From Chamaecrista fasciculata (Eukaryota; Streptophyta; Magnoliopsida; Fabales; Fabaceae), in assembly GCA_003254925.1 (NCBI GenBank), contig QANZ01022093.1:1-64000 (forward strand): a stretch of 64,000 nt of DNA, written 5' to 3'. The notes beneath the pieces were generated by a model. That model searched no databases. It was not told where the DNA came from and worked only from the letters and a program-made list of their open reading frames with translations. Positions 1 through 15,110 of the stretch are shown here, piece by piece (positions within the stretch are counted from its first letter, which is position 1; each line of letters starts with the position of its first letter). A program made the translations under genes and the position numbers.

Positions 1-3000
1 CCTAACATCCTAGCTCCACTAGGTCGTATTGGTTGGTATACATAGAGTGACCCCTCCACAATGTTAAATTAAACATTTAAACTCCACCTTTACTTTCCTA
101 TGAAATACTTGTGATGAACCTGGTTCTGGCCGGGAGGTCATTACCTGGTTCGGTGAGGCAACTCTGGATTGGAAGTCTCCTGCAAGTCAATGAACACACA
201 TGGGTGGCCCTGCGATTCACCTCCAATACTTAAGTTAGTAAAGGGTTGAGCACAATAATCTCAAAAGACTAGTCAGAGTGCGTACATTTGCCCAGTGTGA
301 AGGGTTAACCTTTTATACTGGTTGAGGGCAATTTGGCGTGATCCTGCCATAAATGCCTGGATGCTTGATTGTGATCTTAGCTGATCTGATTGTGATCATT
401 GGCTTCCACGTAATTTCCTTTTCTGCGAAAGGTGTCTTACTGGCCAATGCGTTATTGAGGAAAGGATCTCCGAGTGGATCCTGAGTGATCCTTGACTGAT
501 TCGGGGAATGTTTCCGTATTCGTTGATGTGTGGGCGCCCACGCTCTACTCGATTGTGGGCGCCCACACCTGATGACGAGGTATTGGGGCGTTCATGCCCA
601 TACGATCCTACTGGTTGGCTTGGATTCTGCTGGATTAAGGGCATGCTCTGCCTTTTGGGCCTCTCAATTATTGGGCCTATTATTAACTTGTTTAATTTAT
701 TAAACTCCAATGAAAAACTATGTCAAGAAAAAAAAAATTGAAAAGGAAAACGGACAGATGGGCTTTTCTTTATTTTTTATCTTCCTTTACAATAAACTAT
801 TCCCTTATACTCATTTTGCTTCTCCTTTTTCTTTCCTAATCTAATAAAAAAGGAACTTACAAGTTTTATTAATTGATGTGTTGTGACTTGTGTGAACATG
901 GGACAGTGCATTGATTCAAATTAAGGATTCATATTTGTCAAATACTTATTTATCGAGAACATTCCATAGCCCATGTCGCACTATCTATCTAGTAACTTCA
1001 CTATTGCATTTCTTATTTATTGTTTCTTTTCTTAAAAGACTTGCGCATTATGGTCGATCTTCATGAATTTTGTTTTCATATGCACCAAGGTGGCCCAGTA
1101 AAAGAAATATATATGTACAAATCAATCATAGACTTGGATCAAGTAAAGCATAAGAAAACAAGAAACCCAAGGTATAAATTGATAATGCGGAAGGTATACT
1201 ATATATGTAAACATGTAACATAGTTCTCCTCCACAATTAGTAATTTTTCCAAAATTAAATGTCTAACATCGTTGATTAAATAAGATTAGTTATCAGAGTA
1301 TACATAATAATATGAAAGAGGAAGGGATATCTCGCGGGAAGGTTCATATGGACGCAAATTAAAGATTGCTCTCCAAAGTAGTTTCCTTCATCATAAGGCT
1401 TGGAAATGATTTTGTCGAGCACAAAACAAAACTTTATTCTCTCTCAATATATTGAAGAATTTGAGGCAAATAAGCAACGATTATTAGTAAATAAAGGCGA
1501 TTGCATCATACATAATCAATATGAAGTTCACAACCATTGACAAAGTGGTAGGCCCATTGTTTTGATGGGATAACACTTCGCTATATACTAAGAAATCAAG
1601 CTACTTCCTTTTTCAAATTTTTCTTTCGTCCATAGCCTCAAGTTAAAAGAAGGAGTACAATAATTGAGACTCTAAAAATGTATATTTATTATATATCCGT
1701 GTTTCTTAATAAACTCGCCGTATGTATATATATTTGTTTCGAGTGACGCTTATAATTTTGTAAACACTCTGTCTTTGGGTCCCCACTGAATTAATGGTTC
1801 ATATATATATATATCAAGTCCATTATTATACTGAGGAAGGTTCATATATAGAAATTCCTAAGCATATGTTATAAACTAGCTACGTCTGGTTTTTCCTTTT
1901 CAGAATTTCTGGTTCTGGTTTACACTAACAGACAAATCAGTCACAGCCAAAGATTGAAGCAAATATGTATGTTTCTCCCAATGTGGTTCCCAGTGATAAG
2001 AAGTAAGCAAAAATAGTGGGTAAATATAGAAGAAAATTCAAGTAGCACATTGATAAAATATATGTTGTCACCGAAATCAAATGAATTCCATTCCACAAAC
2101 ACTTAAAGTCTGAGTTTATTGTTGTTGCAGAACCAGGCTGGCTGATTGTTGCTTTTACCATTCTAATTATATATAAGGAGAAAAGCACCACCCATATCAT
2201 CATGAGTCATGACATATTATCAAATTAATAAATATGTTGGAATTGAATTAGACTATTGCGTCTAGCAAAAAGACTAGTGCTCACATATTTCTTTTAAGCT
2301 TGGCGTATACTTGGACAAGGCTGCACCTTTATATACGCACTTCAAAGCATCGTAATTAATTATAGCTAAAACAATATAATGATTGCCATTAATCTCAGGC
2401 TGAGGCTGTCATAAATGCTGGTTCTTGAAACATATTTTTCTCATGAGCGAGTGAAGTTTGATGCTTGATGCTTGATGCTTGTAGTTCAAGTAAAGGATAA
2501 AATTAATATTCAATTTGGCCAGTCCTTGTGATAATATTCCATGAGAAAAGAGAATCTAATTATCTAAACTCTTGATTTGAACGGCTGTGGAATTATAAGA
2601 TGTATTGCTGATGATAAGAATATTCAACATATTTAATGAGTGTAGTGGTGCTGTGTGCTTTACCTTTTCAATTTAACCTCTTATGTGAATGATAAGTAGT
2701 AACTTCTGATAAGATTAGGTAACGATGTTCCCACCAGAAACGCAGGCAGCAGTGTGAATGAAGTTGGTCCTCAGAATGTGGTGAACTAGTAATCATTATG
2801 AGTGGAAGGCATGGGAAATTAAGCTAAGATTATATATAAATTAAAATATGTATGAATGTGTATATATGTGTGGCTTAAATTGCAATTAAAACAAAAGAGA
2901 AGGGTCCACATAAATGATCAAGCAAAGGGAAAGCGAACTCACATAACAAGTCAATCAGAAGCAGTGCAGTCTCTTGGACAAATATTCATTCCATGGAAAA

Positions 3001-3782
3001 AGGTAATGCCGTGAGACACTCCACTACTTGTATCATAATCTATCTAGATATACTACACTCAATTATTCACTGTGTTGTCCTATCTAACCATTTCAAATTT
3101 TCATGAATCTATCTATCTCATGAGCTCCCAGTTATATACATGTCTAATAATAATAATGTATCTTAGAGATCCATATATATCTTCATGACACTATGTGTGA
3201 TAGGAATTTTGGGAGGAAGAAACATGGAAACTCTGAGAGTTTGTGAGGTAGAGTGGCACATCTCTCACATGTTGAGATGATGTTGCTATAAAGAATTCTG
3301 CTAGTGGGAAGAATGAATTCTCACGAAGAAGATGAGATAGGAGCGGCACAAGAAGTTGAAGAAGAATGGGATCTTTTTAAGAAGCGCACAAGATTTGATG
3401 ATTTTTGGAGGGATAATGCTCCAATGGGATAATGATGAGAGAGTGCATCATTAGCAAAATAATGAGAAAGTGCATCATTATGGAAAGAAGAGAAGTTTCG
3501 AAGAAATGATCCATGAAAAAACAAAAGCAAAATTTATGAGAGTGTTTCCATGTTTCTTCCTCTCAAAAATCTCAACAATGGAGACTCTACTACATATGCT
3601 TCGTTGCAAAGAAAAGTATTTACACAAATGCGATGATCACTATGAGATAATATTCATTGAATTTTAACAGCATATAGCCTTAATGTCAATGATGACAGAG
3701 CTTAAAAATCTTGTACAAGTTCCACAATTTCCTTATTCATTCTGTGGTTATATATATAAATATAAAAGAAGAAAATAGATAA
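1..3782. other. Intergenic, no gene recognised
   Basis: I see no convincing coding region. The short open frames lack recognisable motifs and splice context. The first 740 bases are less AT-rich than the rest and may come from an old repeat, but I cannot name a family. From 740 to 3782 the DNA is AT-rich, with short TA runs and a threefold GATGCTT repeat near 2460-2480. Confidence 0.5.
530..566. repeat. Two copies of a 12-bp GC-rich palindrome
   Basis: GTGGGCGCCCAC occurs at 530-541 and again at 555-566, 25 bases apart. Each copy is its own reverse complement, so the pair can form two small hairpins or one longer stem. The GTGGGC core resembles class I TCP and related factor sites, but no gene start is visible next to it. 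Confidence 0.6.
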
Positions 3783-3807
3783 TGCGGTGAGCGTGGATCG
3801 AACACGC

Positions 3808-3850
<43 letters not shown>

Positions 3851-3855
3851 CCCGC
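3783..3855 (-). tRNA. tRNA-Phe (anticodon GAA)
   Basis: Read on the minus strand this is a complete 73-nt cytosolic-type tRNA without an intron. The acceptor strand starts GCGGGGAT, the D arm carries AGCTCAGTTGGGAGAGC, the anticodon arm is CAGA-CTGAAGA-TCTG with anticodon GAA, and the T arm contains GTTCGATCC. The discriminator base is A (complement of 3783). The sequence matches my memory of plant cytosolic tRNA-Phe, including the non-Watson-Crick G5-A68 position of the acceptor stem that plant tRNA-Phe is known to have. Internal A and B boxes would serve RNA polymerase III. Confidence 0.97.
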
Positions 3856-4131
3856 AACTGTGAACATCATGCCAATATATATTTATATATTATTTATTCC
3901 TGTCTCAGCCCATCGTTTTATTAATTCCCATTTTTTTTTGGGTCACAAATCCTCAAAATGACTAATCCAAATTTTGTATTGGGCCTGTTTGTAAGCCCAA
4001 GCCCAGAAATTAGAAAGCCACGCATCCTTTACAGAGTTAATTAATTCAGTTATACAGTACTTGCCACATCAGCAGGATTCGTTAGTCATTCTGTTAGACT
4101 TAGCATAGCATTCACACTTATGAAGCTCATG

Positions 4132-4140
4132 TATATAAAA
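4132..4140 (+). promoter_or_regulatory. TATA box of the PII gene
   Basis: TATATAAAA lies about 145 bases before the PII start codon and is followed by a CT-rich leader (about 4195-4235) typical of plant 5' UTRs. This supports a real promoter even though the first exon looks damaged. Confidence 0.6.
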
Positions 4141-4283
4141 GTAAAAAGTCTGTTATACTAACTGATCAATACAATCATCATCATTCTCATTCATTCTTTC
4201 ACTGATTTCTCTCTTTCTCTTTCTCATACTCTATCAAGAATCAAGAAAAGCGTTTCACTCTCAGGGAAAACGTGACGGCTATC

Positions 4284-7136
4284 ATGGCTACACAGCTTTC
4301 GTTTACTCCTCCAAATTCTCATCCCAAACAACCCAAGTTTCTTTTTCCTCTTCGACTTCACAGATCGATTCCCAAGTTTTTCCGTGATCTGAAAGTTTCT
4401 CCGCTTGCTTTAGGACACAAATCCATTAATATCGCCACCAATGTTATTCCCAAAATCGAACCCTGAATCTTTCCGGTTCGAATTTTGCCGACTATAAGTC
4501 CTTTACTGTATATATATACTCTATTTATTGCTTTCTTGTTTCTGATTTAATTGCTTTTATTGTATACACTGGCAGATAATGCTCCGGATGTCGAGTTTTA
4601 CAAACTGGAAGCGATTCTCAGGTTTTGACTCTGTCTTACTTCTTCTTCTTTTTGTTGAAAATGGATTTGTGGAATGGTGCGCATTGTTCGCAATGTATTT
4701 AGGTAAAACGTAAAATGGTTTCGTGAGAAGCTCACTACTTTCATTCATTATCTTTGTTGAATTAATTTGTTGTGGAAACAGGCCTTGGCGACTCCTCCAG
4801 GTTACTCTGGTAAGGGCTAATTAACCTTTTACATTTTACATTCGTGTTATGTGCAGTCAAAACATTTTTATGGTACCGTCATATATTTTCTCCTTAAATA
4901 TTAGGACATTTTCAAATTTGTCTCTGGATTTTTATTAACAGGAGTACAATTTAACATATTATTTATCTTTATTTTAAAGATATTATATATCTATAGAAAT
5001 TTAGAAATACCGGCTTTAATTTGTTAAGAAAAAAACTCAACTCTCTAGTGTTCTACGTCTACCTTTTATCACTCTAGCACCTTTCTCCTCACTCTCACTA
5101 TCTTTCTAAATCATAAATTTTATACAAACCAACCAGAGCTCAAGCTTAAAATGCTCGAACTTTACATAATCATTTTCTATCACTACTGTCAGAATACTTG
5201 CGCTTAGTCAGAAATTTAAAGCGAATATTAAAACTGTTTGATTATATAATAAAAACGACAGCATATTTGAATTTGATTATGCCATGGTATATATATATAT
5301 ATATATAAATAAAAAAGTTTAATTAATTTTGATAAAAAAAATTTAAAAATTATATTTATTCATAATATATATCATATGTATTATTATTTTTTATAATTCA
5401 AATTAAAGTTACAAAAATTAATTTTATATCTTGAAACTTATGAATATGTGTGGTGGGTCCTCCTAATCCCACGACGTACTGACAGGATAATAAAAATCTC
5501 TGCATCTATACGCGTCCATTTAGTCAACAATTATCAAGGGTGGGTTATACGTGCTACAATACGTATTAACTGGCAAATTAGTGATGTGCGAGTACTCATT
5601 TATGTTTCTCCTAAATGAAGGCTTTAATGAAAATGGGAGTCTGTGGTGTCACAGTATCTGATGTTAGAGGCTTTGGGTCTCAAGGTGGAATAAAGGAGTG
5701 GCAGCGAGGTAAGCTGAAGAGATGTCATTTATTTTCTTACATGCAATGCTGTTTTAAAAGAGTTGGATTTTGTGTAATTATGAGTCTAGGACTTTAATTT
5801 CCTTACATATATAGCCTCACTGTTATATTGTTTAACCATAATACTCGTTTAGGCAGTGTGAAAATCACCTTTTGTTCAGATTTAATTTATGTGTTGTTCT
5901 GTAAGCAAGTGTATGATTATATATACGTTATGTTAATATTATTTTCTTTTGTTATTGATTCCTCTACAGGCGCCGAATTTTCTGAAGAAGATTATGTTCC
6001 CAAAATTAAGATGGAAATAGAAGTGAGCAAGGGTCAGGTATATGTGGACATTTTTGGTGGTCATTTAAGTGTAATTTTGCATGCATCGAAATTGATTATG
6101 GAATTCTCTTGTTAATCGCTAATAATTTTGTAGAGGGCAGATCGGCAGAGAAAGAGAATTTCTCAGATGTGTTGTCTGTAACGGACTCTACAAATAGTTT
6201 ACTCTAAATGCTTAATATTACATAATCTGATCTATACTATATATAGAGAGAGAAAGATGAAGAGCAGTCTTTTAATAAAACTATATATGTGCTTGTGTGT
6301 GCGTGTATGTGTTTTTTTTTTTTCCTGTCCAATTGAACCGATCATGTAACATCAGAGAATCCTAGCCCATTGAAATCCGACAGTGGTTGAGTTGTGACAC
6401 TTAAAGAATTAAATTTGGCTTTAATTATATATAAGGTTATGAAAATTGTTCGTTTCTGCAGTATTTCTGATCTCTTAGTGCATATTCATTAGGTTGAAGA
6501 AGTAATAAACAAAATTCACCAAGTGGCATGGACTGGCGAGATTGGAGATGGCAAAATTTTCGGTAAGGGTGGACCGGACTATTTGCAGCTTTATTTATTT
6601 TTTGTGGATGGATTGTTGTGTGTCGTTTTCTTAGGGACAGAAATGCGTTGTTATATAACTTCTTGATCATGTGCATAATAATGTATTTTGCTCATTTTCT
6701 GTAAATGAAATGTGTTTACTAGCTTAATTAGTTTCTTTCTATGTACCGGCTAGAGATGAATAATAGTGTTTTCTCAACCGAAACTCTCTATTTATGCTTA
6801 TGATTGTAATGACCAGTTATGGATGGCACTCATAGTTGAATGTTTTGAAGAGAAAGAAAGTCTGAGCTAATTTGATGCACATATATATATAGATTGATAA
6901 GCATTAATTTAATGTTCTGGTATTAATTCTTGATTGTGCAGTGATACCTGTCTCAGATGTTATAAGACTTCGCACAGGTAAACTTTTTTCTGGAGTTGTC
7001 GACATGAAAGTTATATATTTGTTTTGACAATCATATATACTTAGAAGTTAGAACTCAATTCATTATGTTCCTGACTTTTAACTTTTCAGGTGAGCGTGGG
7101 AAAACGGCCACTAGGAGTATTTACCGAATAGAATGA
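4284..7136 (+). CDS. GLB1: Chloroplast nitrogen regulatory protein P-II, possibly inactive
   Basis: Plant PII senses 2-oxoglutarate, ATP and glutamine in the plastid and regulates N-acetylglutamate kinase and acetyl-CoA carboxylase. Exons: 4284-?, 4576-4621, 4782-4809, 5621-5708, 5970-6037, 6493-6562, 6942-6977, 7090-7136; exons 2-8 join in frame. Visible motifs: FYKLEAILRPW at the mature N-terminus, VTVSDVRGFGSQGG with the ligand-binding Gln, T-loop EFSEED, TGEIGDGKIF (B-loop) and VIRLRTGERG. Exon 1 encodes a Ser/Pro-rich transit peptide starting MATQLSFTPP, but the frame meets TGA at 4464, before the donor that fits homology best (4498, weak). A donor at 4384 would skip the stop and keep frame, but shortens the transit peptide. 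The C-terminus ends TATRSIYRIE instead of the usual EKAEKM-type glutamine loop. Pseudogene, sequencing error or alternative splicing are all possible. Family assignment is secure; integrity is not. Confidence 0.8.
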
Positions 7137-8639
7137 ATACGCTTCTGGTCCTCTTACATCTCGCTTCCACACTCCTTTTCGCTTTTCCTCTGTTTTTACT
7201 TTAGAGATTTACATTACTCTGTGCAATTTGATTGTGTCTTGCGGAAATAACACTACTGCAATCTAACTGTTCTTTTTTTCATAAAAAATGTAACTGTTCT
7301 TCGCTGAGAAGAAAAATGTTAACCAATTGGCAACGTTGGGCTTTGTTGACTGTCTTAAATGTTACACTATTACTAACGAGAATGACGGGCTGTTTTTCTC
7401 CGAATCGTCTTTGAAATATACTCGATGTCTACTTTACTACTTGAATGTTTCTTTACAACAACCAAAAAGAGAAAACAATATTGTAGATAAAGTATCCATG
7501 AAAAGAAAAAGAGAGATAACATTATAGATGTAATCCTTTTTTTTTTTACTATAATCATTAAAATCCTATTTTCTCTTTTTCTTACTTTTTTGATTTCTTT
7601 AATTAATTTCTTTTCTAATTGCTTCCCTCATTATCATTATTATTAGCATTGGTAATGACAGTATTTGTTTGGTATTTTGTTCTTTGTACCGTTAACATTT
7701 TGGCACCCAAATTTATTTTTCTGTTAAGTTTTGATAACGAAGTTGCACGTGACTAACACATGCACAGTAAAAACACTCAAATGTCTATTTTTCTCTTTCC
7801 ACATACCTAATCCCTAATTTCTGAGGATTAGGGTTCGAGAATGGAAGAAATTAGCGAGAATTGGAGGTAGGGTTTGCGAGGATATGGAGATTGGGTTCGA
7901 CTTCTGCACAATGGAGAGAAATTAGGGATTGAGCATGTGGAAATGGGTCATGTGAGTTGCATATTGTCCTAATTCTGTTAGTTTTAGATGACAAATACCT
8001 CTTGAGACTATTTTTGTTAATGGAGCAAACCACAAACCCTTATTTACTAATTTTTAACCATAGAAAAGCAAAAATTGCTACATATGACTATGACAGTTGT
8101 TTTGGAAAAAATATTTGGAAAAATTTTATGTATATATTTATACAAAATTGGAAAAGAGATAAAGAAATAAATAAACGATCAAATATTCATATGTGCAAAA
8201 TTTTTTGCCCTTTTTGGTTGGATGCTTTTACTTAAATATTAATTTCATTTTAAAATTTATTTATTATTAATTTTATGATCAATATTTTATGTTTTAATCA
8301 ATTTTATTTTCTGTTATAGTTACATCAAATAAATTTTACATAACTTATAATACATAATATAAAATTATTAGAAATAAGGTTTAACATAAAATGAGAATAT
8401 GAAAACTTATTGTTAATTTATTAAATAAAATTAAAAATAAAATAAAATAAATCAAAATATAAAATTTTTCGAAAAATTGATGATAAAAAACTTTTAAAAA
8501 TAAAATAAAATTTAAAGAGACAAAATAATATTTTTGCCATAAATTGACCACGTTATGACATTTCAGTCTTTCACATACGAAATTGGATCATTGTTTGTCT
8601 TGAATTGTACAAATTCAGGTTACGCCGAATAATTAATAA
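7137..8639. other. Intergenic between PII and ARF1
   Basis: PII 3' flank followed by very AT-rich DNA (about 8040-8560). I see no gene, RNA or clear repeat ends here. Confidence 0.5.
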
Positions 8640-10790
<2,151 letters not shown>

Positions 10791-12564
10791 AGATTGTTAG
10801 TTTTGGACTGCAAGGAGACTCAATTTACGTGTGGCGACTTTTTTCCACCGATGTTTGATTTTATTTCTCTTCAGAATATTTTCCCCCTATCTTCCTTGTA
10901 TTTTATTGGAAAAAGAACGGACGTCTATTATCTATAGTTTCAGAATGTAATCTGCTAATTTTTCTTCATGTACAATCCAGTAGCATTGTTTAACCCATTG
11001 ATTTTGAAGTCTATTATCTATATAAGTACGGGCGATAATCAATTCTGCTAATTAAAAGATTACACTGTATAATATTAAAATGAAATAGTTGAATGATTGA
11101 TCTCTTATCTTGAAAGCTGGAACTATTTCTTTCTTTATAGCAACCTTAGAATCCTTATAAAGTTTATAGGTATGCAATTAGTCGAGAACAATTAACAGCT
11201 GGGAATCGCAGGTTCAATACTTCAATAAGTGCAGGCCAAAAAAAAAATAATAATACTTCAATGAGTAAGTTCATGAAAATTGAAATATATATATAACGCA
11301 TTTTGCTTGAAAAAGTGAAATATTATTTTTCTACTATTTATTCTAATACCTAAGCAAGTTAAAGTATTAAAGAAGGTCATTAGTTACAATTTGAATTCTC
11401 TCTATTACTATAGGTGAAGTGCATAGATTATTTTTTCTCTCTAACTTATTTTTATGTCTTTGAGCACTACACACCTAAAATACTATACCTAATATTCAAA
11501 TTGCATTATTTGACTACTTGTTTACAGCCTTATCAGGACTGCAAAAACTTAAGGACTCATACGTTGGTGATGGTGGTGTGATGGTGTAAAGATATTGTCA
11601 GTGCACCAAACCCAAATGCAAAGATTGAAACATTTACCAACAAAAAAATAGAATTGAAGGGCCCTACTTTCCTACCATTCAAACTCGTAGGGTCGAACTA
11701 TGGGCCTATGATTCCCAAACACTTCAATTCGCTTTTTAAATTTTCTTTGTTTGCCTACTTGGTTTGGAGTTTTTACTAATTATAAGTTATAATCATGTCT
11801 CAGTTGTCTTTGTTTTCTGCACAAACCAGTGATAAAATTCCCTTTCCGCCTCTTAATTATCCAACTGCTCATAGATTATAACTTACAAATCAAATCTTTT
11901 GCGTGCCCTTCTAATTAAATTCATCAGAAATGGTAGATCGATGGAGCGTCATTTCACAGTCCGTCCATTTAACCGTTCTATATCATGATTTGTTTGATCC
12001 CATATTTTCTTCAAGTCATCTTTAGAGTCATATGTTATGCACGCAATTCCATATGGATTTTTTGAAGTAAATGTACAACGCCTCCCTCATTGGTTGTGTA
12101 AATTAATTTTTTGTCAACTATTTTGAAAGACCTTGATTGATAATTTTAGACTAATCTAATTGTATATATATATAAGGAATTGATATCATCCCCTTCACAA
12201 TATTCTAGAACCCTAACAGAGGCAGAGAATTTAAATAATAGATTGATTCTATTGATATATAGAGTTGGTTACATAAAATGAAAGGAGCTAAAAAAAACTA
12301 ATGATATCATATGCACAACAATACAGACGCACCAACCCCTGTCCTGTCGTGTGGAAGTGGAAGGCACAAAATATGAACAAACACACCTTAGTGACTAGAA
12401 AAACAAAAGAAGAAACATAAAAAATTAAAGCCAAGCATGCAAAATGAAGAGTTGTTAGTGCTGTTTTCCTTGAGCACCGACCCTCCCCAGTGGAATATAT
12501 ATATATGACTACGTACACCAAAAACCTTAAGTTTTCTTGTTCAACATCAAAACTTGCTTCTTCA
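10791..12564. other. Intergenic: ARF1 3' UTR and galactinol synthase 3' flank
   Basis: The ARF1 3' UTR probably runs to about 11000. The rest is AT-rich with no gene recognised. The 12240-12564 stretch is likely the 3' UTR of the minus-strand galactinol synthase gene. Confidence 0.5.
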
Positions 12565-14842
12565 TTAAGCGGCAGAGGGAGCAGTGACATATTGAAGTTG
12601 ACCAGCCTCTGATAAAGCAGCAATGAATGGTCCCATATTCATAGACTCTGGTTCACCTTCCACTTCCACTGAATTATTGGTGGCTTTCTTGTAATCCAAG
12701 GATTCGTCGTTATAGATTTCCCACCATTTCTTCACCAGCATCTTCACGTCTTCTCTGTCCATATTTTCTTCCTTCCCTGTATACCTCCATGGCTTCGACC
12801 CCTGTTTTTCCATTTTATTCCGTCATATATATGATTCCTAATCTTAATAAAGGTTTAAGGTTCATTTTGGTCTTAAATATATGTCCTAATGTTTATTCTG
12901 ATACTTTATATTACCAAATGTTCAAATTGGTCCTAAATGTTGGCGAAATGTTTCATTTTGATCCAAACTATTGAATATGACTCGTTTCAAGTTCAAACGT
13001 GACGAGTTTAGAGCTACTTGTTGTTCTCAGAGTATTTTCTCTATCTAGTTGGGGCCGTTAACAAACGAGGTCAATCGGTCCTAAAAAATAATTGTTCGTT
13101 TCATGGTCAAACAAGTAAAGTTGATCATATCTCTCTCATTTCAAATTTAAATTCGACAATTTTTAGAGCTACAAGTTCTTTTTAACAAATTTTTTGAACT
13201 TGAAATGAGAGACGAAAGAAATATGACCAAATTCAATTATTTAAGACCAAAATGAAACATTTTATAAACATTTAGGATCAATTTGAACATTTTGAAACAT
13301 AATAGACCAAAATAAACATTAGTGCATACATTTAGGACCAAAATGACCCTTTGACCCTTAATAAATAAATAAATTAGAAAGTTAAATTAATTACATACCG
13401 CAGCACAGTAGTGGACAACCTTGACTTGATGAAGGTCAACATTTTCAGGGTGGCGCCACAACATAGCGAGTACGAGATTGTAAACCAATGGAATTGGCTT
13501 ATATATGTCTCTGAAATACATGTTGAGGAAATCTTGTTCTGCAAAAGGAGTTGGAGGAGTGATTTGAAGTGTGTTTAAGAGATCGTGGTATGTTTCCATG
13601 CTTGGCTCGAACACGTACATGCCGGCGTTGAAATACAGAGCAGGAGCTTCTCCCATCTCCGACGGCCACTTCACTTTCTCCGGGCATTGTTGGCAATACC
13701 CGATCTTGTATTGAGGGGTATGACTCCATGTCTTCTCACAGAAGCAATCCATTACGGCGTAAAAATGGCCGTCCGGCAGATCAAACAGGTGGTCTATGTT
13801 GTCGAACACCTCAATGTCTCCGTCTAGATAGATCATCTTGTTATACTCCACAAACTGCAAATTCAAAGGAAGAAACTCAGATTTAGTAATACTCGGCCAA
13901 AACTCAAGCCAAAAATAAAAGAGTAAATTACACTTTCATACCCTATAGTTTGGTCATATTTCACTTTAGTATTCTGTGGTATAAAAAATGACACTTTGGT
14001 ACCCTGTAATATTCTTCATTAACACTTTGGTACCCTTTAGATTTATTTTATAATTTTAATCATAACAAATTTTGCAAAAATTACATATTGATCTCAAAAA
14101 AATTTCAAAAAATTACAAATAGGTCCCTAAATACATATTATCTATGGACTAAAATGAGGATCTGGATCCTATGTAGTCTAATTTTTGTGCATTTTCAAAC
14201 AATTTAGAGAGACACTTCTCTCTCTAACTTTTTCATTCTCTCTCTACACTATAAAAATTGCACACAGTAGAGAATTCACTTCCCTAAAATGAAATCTTTT
14301 TAAAAAAAATTGGGTTAATATGTAATTTTTACAAATTAGTTATGGTTAAAATTACAAAATAGCTCTAAAAGGTACCAAAATGTTGATGAGAATAGCACAG
14401 AGTATTAAAGTGTTATTTTCTAAACTATAAAGTACCAAAGTAAAATATGACCCAACTACAAAATATCTAAGTGTGATTTATCCAAAATAAATTAAGTGAG
14501 TGGGTAGAGTACCTCCCACATACGGAGCTTGGAGTAGTTGATGACGTAATAGGCCATGGCGAATTGAGTGTGGTTCTCGGGTGGGTATACGGGTTCGATC
14601 TGACGGACGATGCAGCCCTGAGACTCTAAGATCCGACGGTGGTCCTCTGGTACGTCAGGGAGGATGGCGACTACTAATGGATACGCCGACTTCACTTTTC
14701 TCAAGCCCTTGGCTAATCCAACCACGCCTTTCACGTAGTCTCCGTTTCCAGCTAGGAACGTCACATAGGCTCGACTAGGCAGGGTGGCTGCTCGTGTGAA
14801 ACCACCCGATTTCACTGTTGTTGCCACTAGTTCAGGGGCCAT
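12565..14842 (-). CDS. GOLS: Galactinol synthase (GT8 family)
   Basis: Transfers galactose from UDP-galactose to myo-inositol, making galactinol, the first committed step to raffinose-family sugars; cytosolic and stress-linked. Exons (minus): 14842-14513, 13854-13399, 12801-12565; 340 residues, normal for the family. Visible: AYVTFLAGNGDYVKGVVGLAKGL near the N-terminus, the metal-binding DxD as YLDGDIEVFDNID, YFNAGMYVFEPS, the conserved HYCAAGSKPWRYTGKEENM straddling exons 2 and 3, and the C-terminal APSAA pentapeptide typical of galactinol synthases. Intron 1 and intron 2 each carry a palindromic MITE. Upstream are a TATA box, a heat-shock element and an ABRE-like G-box. It occupies the place of Arabidopsis GolS1 (At2g47180) beside ARF1. 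Confidence 0.97.
12852..13356. mobile_element. MITE family B, copy 1 (Mutator-like), in GOLS intron 2
   Basis: A 505-bp element with inverted ends GGTTTAAGGTTCATTTTGG (left) and GGTCAAAGGGTCATTTTGG (reverse complement of the right end). It is flanked by a perfect 9-bp direct repeat CTTAATAAA (12843-12851 and 13357-13365). Repeated motifs TTTTGGTCCTAAATGT occur in opposite orientation in each half. No coding capacity. A 9-bp target duplication points to a Mutator-like transposase. Confidence 0.85.
13921..14483. mobile_element. MITE family A, copy 1 (Mutator-like), in GOLS intron 1
   Basis: A palindromic element of 563 bp whose arms carry ACTTTGGTACCCTGT and its complement. Ends are GAGTAAATTACACTT and its degenerate inverse. 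Flanks AAAATAAAA and AAAATAAAT match at 8 of 9 bases. It is longer and more diverged than the other family A copies, so it is probably the oldest. Confidence 0.8.
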
Positions 14843-14975
14843 ACTAGTACTACTACTTAATTATTAAGCTAATTCAGAGACAGATTTTCTTGGGGGAGGT
14901 GGGCTCCAAGGAACAAACACTTCTGCACAATCTACTACCTTGATTTCAATGCTTGATTACAATGAGAAGGAGCTA

Positions 14976-14983
14976 TATTTATA
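14976..14983 (-). promoter_or_regulatory. TATA box of galactinol synthase
   Basis: TATAAATA on the minus strand, about 135 bases before the start codon, in good position for the transcription start of this gene. Confidence 0.7.
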
Positions 14984-15065
14984 AGCCAGGGATGGTAATG
15001 GGATTTTACCAAATGGTGGTTGCTTACTATCGCGCACCTTGACCTCATCTATGGTTCTGTAACTA

Positions 15066-15073
15066 CCACGTGG
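15066..15073 (-). promoter_or_regulatory. ABRE-like G-box upstream of galactinol synthase
   Basis: CCACGTGG, a perfect palindromic ACGT-core element about 90 bases upstream of the TATA box. Such boxes bind bZIP factors of the abscisic acid response, which fits the known drought induction of galactinol synthases. Function is inferred from sequence and context. Confidence 0.5.
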
Positions 15074-15110
15074 ACCCATGGAGGATCCAACGGTGACACA
15101 CTCCTCCACG

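Noticed and set aside
1-740. Possible LTR or other retroelement piece
   Set aside because: No terminal repeat, primer-binding site or coding domain could be identified, so no family is claimed.
1937-2203. Minus-strand frame with hydrophobic segments
   Set aside because: No homology, no promoter or splice context, and AT-rich composition gives hydrophobic codons by chance.
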